Shown here: positions 1 to 12,034 of the stretch, piece by piece | Layout of the letters: each line of letters opens with the position of its first letter | How positions within the stretch are numbered: position 1 is the first letter of the stretch | Assembly: GCA_024349245.1 (NCBI GenBank) | Contig: JALDNG010000850.1 | Span: 1 to 64,000 of the forward strand | Direction of reading: 5' to 3' | DNA: 64,000 bases | Source: Neodontobutis hainanensis | Taxonomy: Eukaryota > Chordata > Actinopteri > Gobiiformes > Odontobutidae | Program-made: the position numbers and the translations under genes | Notes under the pieces: generated by a model | Databases searched by the model: none | Seen by the model: the letters and a program-made list of their open reading frames with translations, nothing else | What the model was told of the DNA's origin: nothing

Positions 1-2586
1 TAGTCTGTTTTACTACTCATCTACGGTCTGTTCTTTTGCAGGTCTACAGTCTGTTCTAATAAACGTCTACAGTCTGTTCTACTGCACATCTACAGTCTGT
101 TCTAATGCAAGTCTACAGTCTGTATTACTGCTCATCTACAGTCTGTTCTAAAGCATGTCTAGAGTGTTTTCTAATACTCATATACAGTCTGTTCTAATGC
201 ATGTCTACAGTCTGTACTACTGCATCTCTACAGTCTATTCTTCTGCACATTGTCAGTCTGTTCTACTGGACGTTTTACAGTCTTTTCTAATTCTCATCTA
301 CAGTCTGTATTACTGCACCTCTACAGTCTGTTCTAAAGCATGTTTAGAGTGTTTTCTAATATTCATATACAGTCTGTTCTAATGTTCGTCTACAGTCGGA
401 ACTACTGCACCTCTACATTTTGTTATAAAGCATATCTAGAGTGTTTTCTAATACTTATATAGAGTCTGTTCTACTGGACGTTTATAGCCTGTTCTAATGC
501 TCGTCTATAGTCAGTTCTAAAGCCAATCTAGAGTCTGTACTACTGCTGCTCTGAAGTCTGCTCAACTGCACCTCTACAGTCTTTTCTATTATTAATAGAT
601 AATAATTGTCTAGAGTCTGTTATACTGCACGTCTACAGTCTCTTTTAATAATTGTCAACTTTCTGTACTACTGCACATCTACAGTTTGTTCTAATGGTCG
701 TCTAGAGTCTGTACTACTGGAACTCTACACTCTGTTCTAAAACATGTCTACAGTCTTTTCTAATACTCATGTACAGTCTGTTCTAATGCTCGTGTAAAGT
801 CTCAACTACTGCCCTCTATAGTCTATTCTTTTGCACATCTACAGTCTGTTCTAATGCACATCTACAATTTGTTCTAATGGAATTCTCCAGTCTGTACTAC
901 TGCTCGTCTAAAGTCTGAACTACTGCACCTCTACAGTCTGTTCTAAAGCTCATCTACAGTCTGTTCTAAAGCCAATCTAGAGTCTGTACTACTGCTGCTC
1001 TAAAGTCTGTTCAACTGCACGTCTACAGTCTGGTCTACTGCACATCTACAGTTTGTTTTAATGCTCGTCTACAGTCTGTACTACTGAGCCTCTACAGTCT
1101 CTTCTAAAGCATGTCTACAGTCTTTTCTAATAGTCATGTACAGTCTGTTCTAATCCTCGTGTAAAGTCTCAACTACTGCAACTCTTCAGTCTATTCTACT
1201 GCACATCTACAGTCTATTCTAATGGACATCTACTGTATGTTCTAATGAAAGTCTACAGTCTGTACAACTGCTCATCTACAGTCTGTTCTACTGCACGTGT
1301 ACAGTCTGTTTTATTGCTCATCTACAGTCTGTTCTACTGCACGCTTACAGTCTGTTCTAATACAAGTCTACAGTCTCTACTACTGCTCATTTACAGTCTG
1401 TTCTACTACACATCTACAGTCTCTACTACTGCACTTCTAAAGTCTGTTCTAATGCACATCTACACTCTCTTCTAATGCAAGTCTACAGTCTGTACTACTG
1501 CTCATCTACAGTCTGTTCTAATGCTTGTCCACAGTCTATTCTTATGCAGGTCTTAAGTCTTTACTACTGCACATCTACAGTCTGTTCTAATGGACGCCTA
1601 CATTCTGTTCTAATGCTCATCTACAGTCTGTTCTATTGTACGTCTACAGTCTTTTCTGCTGCACATCAACAGTCTGTTCTAATGCTCGTCTACAGTCTGT
1701 ACAACTGCACCTTTACAGTCTGTTCTACTGAATGTCTACAGTCTGATCTAATGCCATTTTACAGTCTGTACTATTGCTCTACTGCACTCTATTCTACTGC
1801 ACGTCTACAGTCATTTTTACTGCACATCTACAATCTGTTCTAATTGTCAGTCGGTTCTACAATCTACAGTCTTTACTAATTCTGCGCTGAAGTCTGTTCA
1901 ACTGCACGTCTACAGTCTGTTCAACTGCACCTCTACAGTCTGTACTACTGCACTTCTACAGTCTGTTCTAATGCTCGTCTACAGTCTGTATTACTGCACC
2001 TCTACAGTCTGTTATAAATGCATGTCTACAGTGTTTTCTAAAACTCATATACAGTCTGTTCATTTGCTCATCTACAGTCTGTACTACTGCAGCTCTAGAG
2101 TCTATTCTATTGCACATTGTCAGTTTGTTCTACGGGACGTTTACAGTCATTTCTATTGCTCGTTTACAGTCTGTTCTAAGGTAATTCTAGAGTCTGTACT
2201 ACTGCTGCTCTTATTTCTGTTCACCTGCACGTCTACAGTCTGTTTTACTGCAAATCTACAATCTGTTCTAATTGTCAGTCTGTTCTACTGGACATTTACA
2301 GTCTGTTCTAAAGCTCATCTACAGTCTGTTCTAAAGCCAATCTAGAGTCTGTACTACTGCTGCTCTGACATCTGTTCAAATGCACATCTATAGTCTGTTC
2401 AACTGCACGTCTACAGTTTTTACTGCACATCTACAATCTGTTCTAATGCACATCTACAGTCTTTTCTAATGCAAGTCTACAGTCTGTACTACTGCTCATC
2501 TACAGTCTGTTCTATTGCACGTCTACAGTCTGTTCTGATAAACGTCTACAGTCTGTTCTACTACACATCTACAGTCTGTACAACTG
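1..2586. repeat. 23-bp minisatellite array
   Basis: Tandem array with a unit of 23 bp whose core is ctacagtctgttctaatgc followed by a variable acg/aca/aaa tail. About 110 units are present, with substitutions and occasional indels. Because 23 is not a multiple of three, open frames through it repeat every three units (69 bp, 23 residues, recurring pieces such as VYSLYYC and STVCS). These frames start and stop randomly and look like no known protein, so I read the array as non-coding satellite. The window begins inside it. Confidence 0.93.
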
Positions 2587-5500
2587 CATCTCTGTCTGTG
2601 GCCTCTGACTCCTCTGGTCTCTTTGTCTCCTCTGCCTCCTCTAGTCACTCTGTGGCCTCTGCCTCCTCTGGACTCTCTGCCTCCTCTGGTCTCTCTGTAG
2701 CCTCTGCCTCCTCTGGTCTCTCTGCCTCCGCTGCTCTAACTGCCTCTTCTGGTCTCTCTGTCGCCGCTGCCTCCTCTGGTCTCTCTGTGGCATTTGCCTT
2801 TTCTGGTCTCTCTGCCTCCTCTGCCTCCTCTGGTCTATCTGTGTCCTCTGCCTCCTCTGGTCTTTTGTGGCCTCTGCCTCCTCTGGTCTCTCTTTGGCCT
2901 CTACCTCCTCTAGCCTCTCTGTGGCCTCTGCCTCCTCTGGACTCTCTATTCCTCTATCTCCTCTGGTCTGTCTGTGGCCTCTGTCTCCTTTGGTCTCTCT
3001 GCCTCCTCTGCATCCTCTCGTCTCTCTGCCTCCTCTGGGCTCTCTGTCTTTCTGCCTCCTCTGAACTCTCGGTGGCCTCTCCCCTCTGGTCTAACTGTGG
3101 CCTCTTCCTCTTCTGCTCTCTCTATCTCCTATGCCTCCTCTCGTCTCTCTGTGGCCTCTGCCTACTCTGGTCTCTCTGTGGCCTCTGCCTTCTCTTGACT
3201 CTCTGCCTCCTCTGACACCTCTAGTCTCTCTGCCTCCACTGCTCTCTTTTTTGCCTCTGCCTCCTCTAGTCACTCTGTGGCCTCTGCCTCCTCTGGACTC
3301 TCTGCCTCATCTGGTCTCTTTGTGGCCTCTGCCTCCTCTGGTCTCTATGCCTCCGCTGCTCTAACTGCCTCCTCTGGTCTCTCTGTGGCCTCTGCCTCCT
3401 GTGGTCTTTCTGTGGCCTCTGCCTCCTCTGGTCTCTCTGTGGCCTATACCTCCTCTGGCCTCTCTGTGGCCTCTGCCTCCTCTGGACTCTCTGCCTCCTC
3501 TGGTCTTTTGTGGCCTCTGCCTCCTCTGGTCTCTCTGCCTCCTCTGCTTCCTCTGCTCTCTGCCTCCACTGGTCTCTCAATTGCCTCTGCCTCCTCTGGT
3601 CACTCTGTGGCCTCTGCCTCCTCTGGTCTCTTTGTCCCCTCTGCCTCCTCTAGTCACTCTGTGGCCTCTTCGTCCTCTGGTCTCTCTGTCTCCTCTGCCT
3701 CCTCTCCTCTAACTGCCTCGTCTGGTCTCTCTGCCTCCTCTGCTTCCTCTCGTCTCTCTGTGGCCTCTGCCTACTCTGCTCTCTCTGTCTCCCCTGCCTC
3801 CACCGGTCTCTCTGCCTTCTCTGCCTCCTCTACTCTCTACCTCCACTGGTCTCTCTGTGGCCTCTGCCTCCTGTGGTGTCTCTGTGGCCTCTGCCTTCTC
3901 TGGTCTCTCTGTGGCCACTGCTCCTCTGGTCTCTCTGTGGCATCTGCCTTTTCTGGTCTCTCTGCCTCTTCTGGTCTCTCTGTGACCTCTGCTTTTCTGG
4001 TCTCTCTGTGGCCTCTGCCTCCTCTGGACTCTCTGTCTCCTCTGGTCTTTCTGTGGCCTCTGCCTCCTCTAGTCTCTCTGCCTCCCCTGCTTCCTCTCCT
4101 CTCTCTGTCTCCTCTGCCTCCTCTAGTCTCTCTGCCTCCCCTGCTTCCTCTCGTCTCTCTGTCTCCTCTGCCTCCTCTGGTCTCTCTGCCTCCTCTGCCT
4201 CCTCTGGTCTGTGTGGCCTCTGCCTCCTCTGGTCTTTTTGTCTCCTCTGCCTCCTCTAGTCACTGTGTGGCCTCTGCCTCCTCTGGTCTCTCTGCTTTCT
4301 CTGCCTCCTCTGCTTTAACTTCCTCCTCTGGTCTCTCTGTCTCTCTGTATCATCTGGTCTCTCTGTGGCCTCTGCCTCTTCTGGTCTCTCTGCCTCCTTT
4401 GCCTCCACTGGTCTCTCTATTGCCTCTGCCTCCTATGGTCTCTCTGTGGCCTCTGCCTTCTCTGCTCTCTCTCTGGCCGCTGCCTCCACTGGTCTCTCTG
4501 TGGCATCTGCCTTTTCTGGTCCTTCTGCCTCCTCTGCCTCCTCTGGTCTCTCTGTGACCTCTGCCTCTTCTAGTCTTTCTGTGGCCTCTGCCTCCTCTAG
4601 ACTCTCTGCCTCCCCTGCTTCCTCTCGTCTCTCTGTCTCGTCTGCCTCCTCTGGTCTCTCTGCCTCCTCTGCCTCCTCTGGTCTCTCTGTGGCCTCTGCC
4701 TCCTCTGGTCTCTCTGTCTCCTCTGCCTCCTCTGGTCTCTCTGCCTCCTCTGCCTCCTCTGCCTCCTCTGATCTCTCTGTGGCCTCTGCCTCCTCTGGTA
4801 TCTCTGTCTCCTCTGCCTCCTCTGCTCTTTCTGTGGCCTCTGGCTCCTCTGCTCTCTCTGTCTCCTCTATCTCCTCTGGTCTCTCTGTTGCCTCTGCCTC
4901 CTCTTGTCTCTTCGTGTCCTCTTCCTCCTCTGGTCTCTCTGTGGCCTCTGCCTCCTCTGGTCTCTCTGTCTCCTCTGCCTCCTCTGAACTCTCTGTGGCC
5001 TCTGCCTCCTCTGGTCTCTTTGTGGCCTCTGCCTCCTCTGGCCTCTCTATGGCCTCTGCATCCTCTGGACTCTCTGCCTCTTTTGGTCTTTCTGTGGCCT
5101 CTTCCTCCTCTAATCTCTCTGCCTCTTCTGCTTACTCGTCTCTCTGTGGCCTCTGCCTTCTCTCGGCTCTCTGTGGCCTCTGCCTCCTCTGGTCTCTCTG
5201 TCTCCTCTGCCTCCTCTGGTCTCTCTGCCTCCACTGGTCTCTCTATTGTCTCTGCCTCCTCTGGTCTCTTTGTTGCCTCTGCCTCCTTGGGTCTCTTTGT
5301 CTCCTCTGCCTCCTCTGCTCTAACTGCCTCCTCCTCTCTCTCTGTCTCTCTGCTTCCTCTGGTCTCTCTGTGGCCGCTGCCTCCTCTGGTCTCTCTGTGG
5401 CGTCTGCCTTTTCTGGTCTCTCTGCCTCCTCTGCATCCTCTCATCTCTCTGCCTCCTCTGGTCTCTCTGTCTTTCTGCCTGCTCTGATCTCTCGGTGGCC

Positions 5501-6286
5501 TCTGCCTCCTCTGGTCTCTGCCTTATTTCCTCCTCTGGTCACTCTGTGGCCTATGCCTCCTCTGGTCTCTCTGTCTCCCCTGCCTACACTGGTCTTTCTG
5601 TAGCCTCTGCCTCCTCTGGACTCTCTGCCTCCTCTGGTCTTTCTGTGGCCTCTGCCTCTTCTGTTCTCTCTGTCTCTTCTGCCTCCTCTGGTCTCTCTGC
5701 CTCCTCTGCCTCCTCTGGTCTCTCTTTGGCCTCTGCCTCCTTTGGTCTGTCTGTGTCCTCTGCCTCCTCTGTTCTCTCTGTGGCCTCTGCCTCCCCTGGT
5801 CACTCTGTCTCCTCTGCCTCCACTGGTCTCTCTGTTGCATCTGCCTCTACTGGTCTCTCTTTGGCCTCTGCCTCCTCTGGTCTCTCTCTGGCCTCTGCCT
5901 CCTCTAGTGTCTTTGCCTTCTCTATCTCCTCTAGTCTCTCTGTGGCCTCTGCCTCCTCTGGTCTCTCTGTCTCCTCTGCCTCCTCTGCTCTCTCTGTGGC
6001 CTCTGCCTCCTCTGGTCACTCTGTCTCCTCTGCCTCCACTGGTCTCTCTGTTGCATCTGCCTCCACTGGTCTCTTTTGGCCTCTGCCTCCTCTGGTCTCT
6101 CTCTGGCCTCTGCCTCCTCTAGTGTCTTTGCCTTCTCTGTCTCCTCTAGTCTCTCTGTGGCATCTGCCTTTTCTGGTCTCTCTGACTCCTTCTCCTCTTC
6201 TGGTCTCTTTGTGGCCTTTGCCTCCTCTGGACTTTCTGTGGCCTCTGCTTCCTCTCGTCTCTCCTCCCCGTTACCTCCTCTGGTCT
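2587..6286. repeat. 27-bp pyrimidine-rich minisatellite, block 1
   Basis: Tandem array of a 27-bp unit built around ggcctctgcctcctctgg plus tctctctgt. The plus strand is almost free of A, so the minus strand is almost free of T. The unit is nine codons long, so all frames stay open for hundreds of codons, with 9-residue periods such as SVASASSGL on plus and RPEEAEATE on minus. The frames lack unique sequence, splice context or conserved domains and are a by-product of the repeat length. The junction with the preceding 23-bp satellite at about 2,587 is sharp. Confidence 0.93.
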
Positions 6287-6440
6287 CCTCATCTGCAGTC
6301 TATTCCTCTGCAAATTGCCAGTCTGTTCTACTCCACGTCTACAGTCAGTTCTAATAATTGTCTACTGTCTGTTCTTCTGCACATTTACAGTCTGTACTAC
6401 TGCATTTCTACAGTCTGTTCTAATGCTCAACTACAGTCTG
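6287..6440. repeat. Island of the 23-bp minisatellite inside the composite array
   Basis: After the 27-bp block ends in a short cccgttacctcctctgg transition, about six degenerate 23-bp units (ctacagtctgt...) follow. Almost the same island, including the transition, recurs at 7,845-8,005 and 9,424-9,578, so it is part of a larger repeated unit and not an independent expansion. Confidence 0.85.
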
Positions 6441-7844
6441 TCTGGGCCTTTAGCGCATACCCTTTTTTGACCTTTTAAACCCCTTATCAATGTGGTAGCC
6501 TCGCCAACCTTTACCACACGCTTCCACGTACTGGGTTGAGAAAAAGGAGACCACATTTTACTTGATCGGACCTCGGGAAGTGACCTCCAGCGCCCCCACT
6601 AGGGTGAATACATTGACAAAATGGGCATGTGGGAATCCCAAATTTATCACCCTGGCTCCTGGAGTAGCCCTGAATCACATATCCGAAGTGCAGGGCTCTA
6701 GAGCAAAGGGAAAAAATGATGATCAAAAAGACACCTTTCTTGTCAGGGCCTATAGCTCGTACCCTTAGTTGACCTTTTGACCCCTTACCAATGTTGTAGC
6801 CTCTCCAAATTTTGCACGCTGGCTCCTGGGGCCACCCAGAACAACATATCAAAGGCTGCTGGCTTTATACCAAAGGGAAAATGTTTCAGCCTCCAAAAGA
6901 CACAGCCTATAACAGCTTCTGACCCTTGACCCCTAAACATTATTTGACCCCTTAACAATGTCGTAGCCTCTCCAAATTTTCAACGCTGGCTCCAGGGGCC
7001 ACCCAGAACGACATATCAAAGGCGGCTCGCTCTAGAGTCAAGAGAAGAAAAATGATGACTAAAAGACATCTCTCCTTTTTGGGCCTTTAGGTCATGCCCT
7101 TTTGACCTTTCGACCCCTTAACAATGTGGTAGCCTCTCCAATTTTAACCACACGCTTCCACATACTGTGTCGAGAAAAGAAGACCTCATTTCTCTTGATC
7201 GGACCTCGAAGTGACCGCCAGTGCCCCCACTAGGGTGAATACATTGACAAAATGGGCATGTGGGAATCCCAAATTTTTCCCCTGGCTCCTGGAGTAGCCC
7301 TGAATCACATATCCGCGCAGAGCTCTAGAGCAATGGGGGAAAAATTATGATCAAAAGACACCTTTCTTGTCAGGGCCTATAGCTCCCCTTAGTTGACATT
7401 TTGACCCCTTACCAATGTCGTAGCCTCTCCAAATTTTGCACGCTGGCTCCTGGGGCCACCCAGAACAACATATTAAAGGCTGCTGGCTTTAGAGCAAAGG
7501 CAAAAAGTTTCAGCCTACAAAAGACACAGCCTATAACGGGTTCTGACCATTGACCCCTGAACATTATTTGATCCCTTAACAATGTCGTAGCCTCTCCAAA
7601 TCTTTAAACGCTGGCTCCAGGGGCCACCCAGAACGACATAGGCAAGGCGGCTGGCTCTAGAGTCAAGGGAAGAAAAATGATTACTCAAAAGATATCTCTC
7701 CTTTTTGGGCTTTTAGCGCATACCCTTTTGACCTTTCGACCCCTTAACAATGTGGTAGCCTCTCCAAACTTTGCCACAGGCTTCCACATACTGTGTCAAA
7801 AACAGGAGACCACATTTCACTTGATTTTCCCGTTACCTCCTCTG

Positions 7845-8005
7845 GTCTCCTCATCTGCAGTCTATTCCTCTGCAAATTGCCAGTCTGTTCTACTCCACGT
7901 CTACAGTCAGTTCTAATAATTGTCTACTGTCTGTTCTTCTGCACATTTACAGTCTGTACTACTGCATTTCTACAGTCTGTTCTAATGCTCAACTACAGTC
8001 TGTCT
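7845..8005. repeat. 23-bp minisatellite island, second copy
   Basis: Near-identical copy of the 6,287-6,440 island, including the cctcctctggtctcctc lead-in, joined directly to ttgattttcccg of the truncated 632-bp unit upstream and to gggcctttagcgc downstream. Confidence 0.85.
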
Positions 8006-9423
8006 GGGCCTTTAGCGCATACCCTTTTTTGACCTTTTAAACCCCTTATCAATGTGGTAGCCTCGCCAACCTTTACCACACGCTTCCACGTACTGGGTTG
8101 AGAAAAAGGAGACCACATTTTACTTGATCGGACCTCGGAAGTGACCTCCAGCGCCCCACTAGGGTGAATACATTGACAAAATGGGCATGTGGGAATCCCA
8201 AATTTATCACCCTGGCTCCTGGAGTAGCCCTGAATCACATATCCGAAGTGCAGGGCTCTAGAGCAAAGGGAAAAAATGATGATCAAAAGACACCTTTCTT
8301 GTCAGGGCCTATAGCTCGCCCTTAGTTGACCTTTTGACCCCTTACCAATGTTGTAGCCTCTCCAAATTTTGCACGCTGGCTCCTGGGGCCACCCAGAACA
8401 ACATATCAAAGGCTGCTGGCTTTATAGCAAAGGAAAATGTTTCAGCCTCCAAAAGACACAGCCTATAACAGCTTCTGACCCTTGACCCCTAAACATTATT
8501 TGACCCCTTAACAATGTCGTAGCCTCTCCAAATTTTCAACGCTGGCTCCAGGGGCCACCCAGAACGACATATCAAAGGCGGCTCGCTCTAGAGTCAAGAG
8601 AAGAAAAATGATGACTAAAAAGACATCTCTCCTTTTTGGGCCTTTAGGTCATGCCCTTTTTTGACCTTTCGACCCCTTAACAATGTGGTAGCCTCTCCAA
8701 TTTTAACCACACGCTTCCACATACTGTGTCGAGAAAAAGAAGACCTCATTTCTCTTGATCGGACCTCGGGAAGTGACCGCCAGTGCCCCCACTAGGGTGA
8801 ATACATTGACAAAATGGGCATGTGGGAATCCCAAATTTTTCCCCCTGGCTCCTGGAGTAGCCCTGAATCACATATCCGAAGCGCAGAGCTCTAGAGCAAT
8901 GGGGGAAAAAATTATGATCAAAAAGACACCTTTCTTGTCAGGGCCTATAGCTCGTACCCTTAGTTGACATTTTGACCCCTTACCAATGTCGTAGCCTCTC
9001 CAAATTTTGCACGCTGGCTCCTGGGGCCACCCAGAACAACATATTAAAGGCTGCTGGCTTTAGAGCAAAGGCAAAAAGTTTCAGCCTACAAAAGACACAG
9101 CCTATAACGGGTTCTGACCATTGACCCCTGAACATTATTTGATCCCTTAACAATGTCGTAGCCTCTCCAAATCTTTAAACGCTGGCTCCAGGGGCCACCC
9201 AGAACGACATAGGCAAGGCGGCTGGCTCTAGAGTCAAGGGAAGAAAAATGATTACTCAAAAGATATCTCTCCTTTTGGGCCTTTTAGGTCATGCATACCC
9301 TTTTTTGACCTTTCGACCCCTTAACAATGTGGTAGCCTCTCCAAACTTTGCCACAGGCTTCCACATACTGTGTCAAAAACAGGAGACCACATTTCACTTG
9401 ATTTTCCCGTTACCTCCTCTGGT

Positions 9424-9578
9424 CTCCTCATCTGCAGTCTATTCCTCTGCAAATTGCCAGTCTGTTCTACTCCTCTACAGTCAGTTCTAATAATTGTCTA
9501 CTGTCTGTTCTTCTGCACATTTACAGTCTGTACTACTGCATTTCTACAGTCTGTTCTAATGCTCAACTACAGTCTGTC
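9424..9578. repeat. 23-bp minisatellite island, third copy
   Basis: Third copy of the island, with a few bases missing relative to the other two (for example after gttctactcc). It has the same flanks as the second copy, which defines the end of the second supercycle. Confidence 0.85.
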
Positions 9579-12034
9579 TGGGCCTTTAGCGCATACCCTT
9601 TTTTGACCTTTTAAACCCCTTATCAATGTGGTAGCCTCGCCAACCTTTACCACACGCTTCCACGTATTAAAGGCTGCTGGTTGAGAAAAGGAGACCACAT
9701 TTTACTTGATCGGACCTCGGAAGTGACCTCCAGCGCCCCACTAGGGTGAATACATTGACAAAATGGGCATGTGGGAATCCCAAATTTATCACCCTGGCTC
9801 CTGGAGTAGCCCTGAATCACATATCCGAAGTGCAGGGCTCTAGAGCAAAGGGAAAAAATGATTGATCAAAAGACACCTTTCTTGTCAGGGCCTATAGCTC
9901 GTACCCTTAGTTGACCTTTTGACCCCTTACCAATGTTGTAGCCTCTCCAAATTTTGCCACGCTGGCTCCTGGGGCCACCCAGAACAACATATCAAAGGCT
10001 GCTGGCTTTATAGCAAAGGGAAAATGTTTCAGCCTCCAAAAGACACAGCCTATAACAGCTTCTGACCCTTGACCCCTAAATTGCCATTATTTGACCCCTT
10101 AACAATGTCAGTTCTCCAAATTTTCAACGCTGTTCTCCAGGGGCCACCCAGAACGACATATCTCGCTCTAGAGTCAAGAGAAGAAAAATGATGACTAAAA
10201 AGACATCTCTCCTGGGCCTTTAGGTCATGCCCTTTTGACCTTTCGACCCCTTAACAATGTGGTAGCCTCTCCAATTTTAACCACACGCTTCCATACTGTG
10301 TCGAGAAAAAGAAGACCTCATTTCTCTTGATCGGACCTCGGGAAGTGACCGCCAGTGCCCCCACTAGGTGAATACATTGACAAAATGGGCATGTGGGAAT
10401 CCCAAATTTTTCACCCTGGCTCCTGGAGTAGCCCTGAATCACATATCCGGCGCAGAGCTCTAGAGCAATGGGGAAAAATTATGATCAAAAGACACCTTTC
10501 TTGTCAGGGCCTATAGCTCGCACTTTAGTTGACATTTTGACCCCCTTACCAATGTCGTAGCCTCTCCAAATTTTGCACGCTGGCTCCTGGGGCCACCCAG
10601 AACAACATATTAAAGGCTGCTGGCTTTATAGCAAAGGCAAAAGTTTCAGCCTACAAAGACACAGCCTATAACGGGTTCTGACCATTGACCCCTGAACATT
10701 ATTTGATCCCTTAACAATGTCGTAGCCTCTCCAAATCTTTAAACGCTGGCTCCAGGGGCCACCCAGAACGACATAGGCAAGGCGGCTGGCTCTAGAGTCA
10801 AGGGAAGAAAATGATTACTCAAAAGATATCTCTCCTTTTGGGCTTTTAGTCATGATACCCTTTTTTGACCTTTCGACCCCTTAACAATGTGGTAGCCTCT
10901 CCAAACCTTTACCACACGCTTCCACGTACTGGGTCAAAAAAGGAGACCACATTTCACTTGATCGGACCTCGGGAAGTGACCGCCAGTGCCCCCACTAGGG
11001 TGAATACATTGACAAAATGGGCATGTGGGAATCCCAAATTTTTCCCCTGGCTCCTGGAGTAGCCCTGAATCACATATCCGTGCAGAGCTCTAGAGCAAAG
11101 GGGAAAAATGATGATCAAAAAGACACCTTTCTTGTCAGGGCCTATAGCTCGCTCGTACCTTAGTTGACCTTTTGACCCCTTACCAATGTTGTAGCCTCTC
11201 CAAATTTTGCACGCTGGCTCCTGGGGCCACCCAGAACAACATATCAAAGGCTGCTGGCTTTAGAGCAAAGGGAAAATGTTTCAGCCTCCAAAAGACACAG
11301 CCTATAACAGCTTCTGACCATTGACCCCTAAACATTATTTGACCCCTTAACAATGTCGTAGCCTCTCCAAATTTTAAACGCTGGCTCCAGGGGCCACCCA
11401 GAACGACATATCAAGGCTGCTCTAGAGTCAAGAGAAGAAAATGATTACTCAAAAGACATCTCTCCTTTTTGGGCTTTTAGGTCATGCCCTTTTGACCTTT
11501 CGACCCTTAACAATGTGGTAGCCTCTCCAATTTTAACTTTGCCACAGCTTCCACATACTGTGTCAAAAAAGAGACCTACATTTCTCTTGATTTTCCTCGG
11601 AAGTGACCGCCAGTGCCCCCACTAGGGTGAATGCATTGACAAAATGGGCATGTGGGAATCCCAAATTTTTCCCCTGGCTCCTGGAGTAGCCCTGATACAC
11701 ATATCCAGCGCAGAGCTCTAGAGCAATGGGGGAAAAATTATGATCAAAAAGACACCTTTCTTGTCAGGGCCTATAGCTCGTACCCTTAGTTGACCATTTT
11801 GACCCTTACCAATGTCGTAGCCTCTCCAAATTTTGCACGCTGGCTCCTGGGGCCACCCAGAACAACATATTAAAGGCTGCTGGCTTTAGAGAGCAAAGTG
11901 AAAAGTTTCAGCCTACAAAGACACAGCTTATAACGGGTTTTGACCATTGACCCCTGAACATTATTTGATCCGCTTAACAATGTCGTAGCTCTCCAAATCT
12001 TTAAACGCTGGCTCCTAGGGCCGAGTCAATATAA

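Larger units (their letters stand above)
6441..12030. repeat. Composite higher-order satellite (632-bp units, about 1.57-kb supercycle)
   Basis: Units of about 632 bp start near 6,449, 7,080, 8,008, 8,640, 9,583, 10,216, 10,845 and 11,470. Each contains three diverged monomers recognised by ccccttaacaatgt plus gtagcctctccaa, spaced about 300, 170 and 160 bp. Two units plus a truncated third and a 23-bp-repeat island form a supercycle of about 1,565-1,575 bp (6,441-8,004 and 8,005-9,578). After 9,579 the island is lost and the 632-bp units run on until 12,030. Copies are nearly identical apart from many one- or two-base indels. No coding capacity is supported. Confidence 0.88.

Noticed and set aside
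1..2586. 23-bp direct repeats as a possible CRISPR array
   Set aside because: There are no unique spacers, units are contiguous and degenerate, and the context is vertebrate.
6511..11247. Several open frames of 65-113 codons in the composite satellite
   Set aside because: They recur with every unit, differ by indels between copies and match no protein pattern I know.
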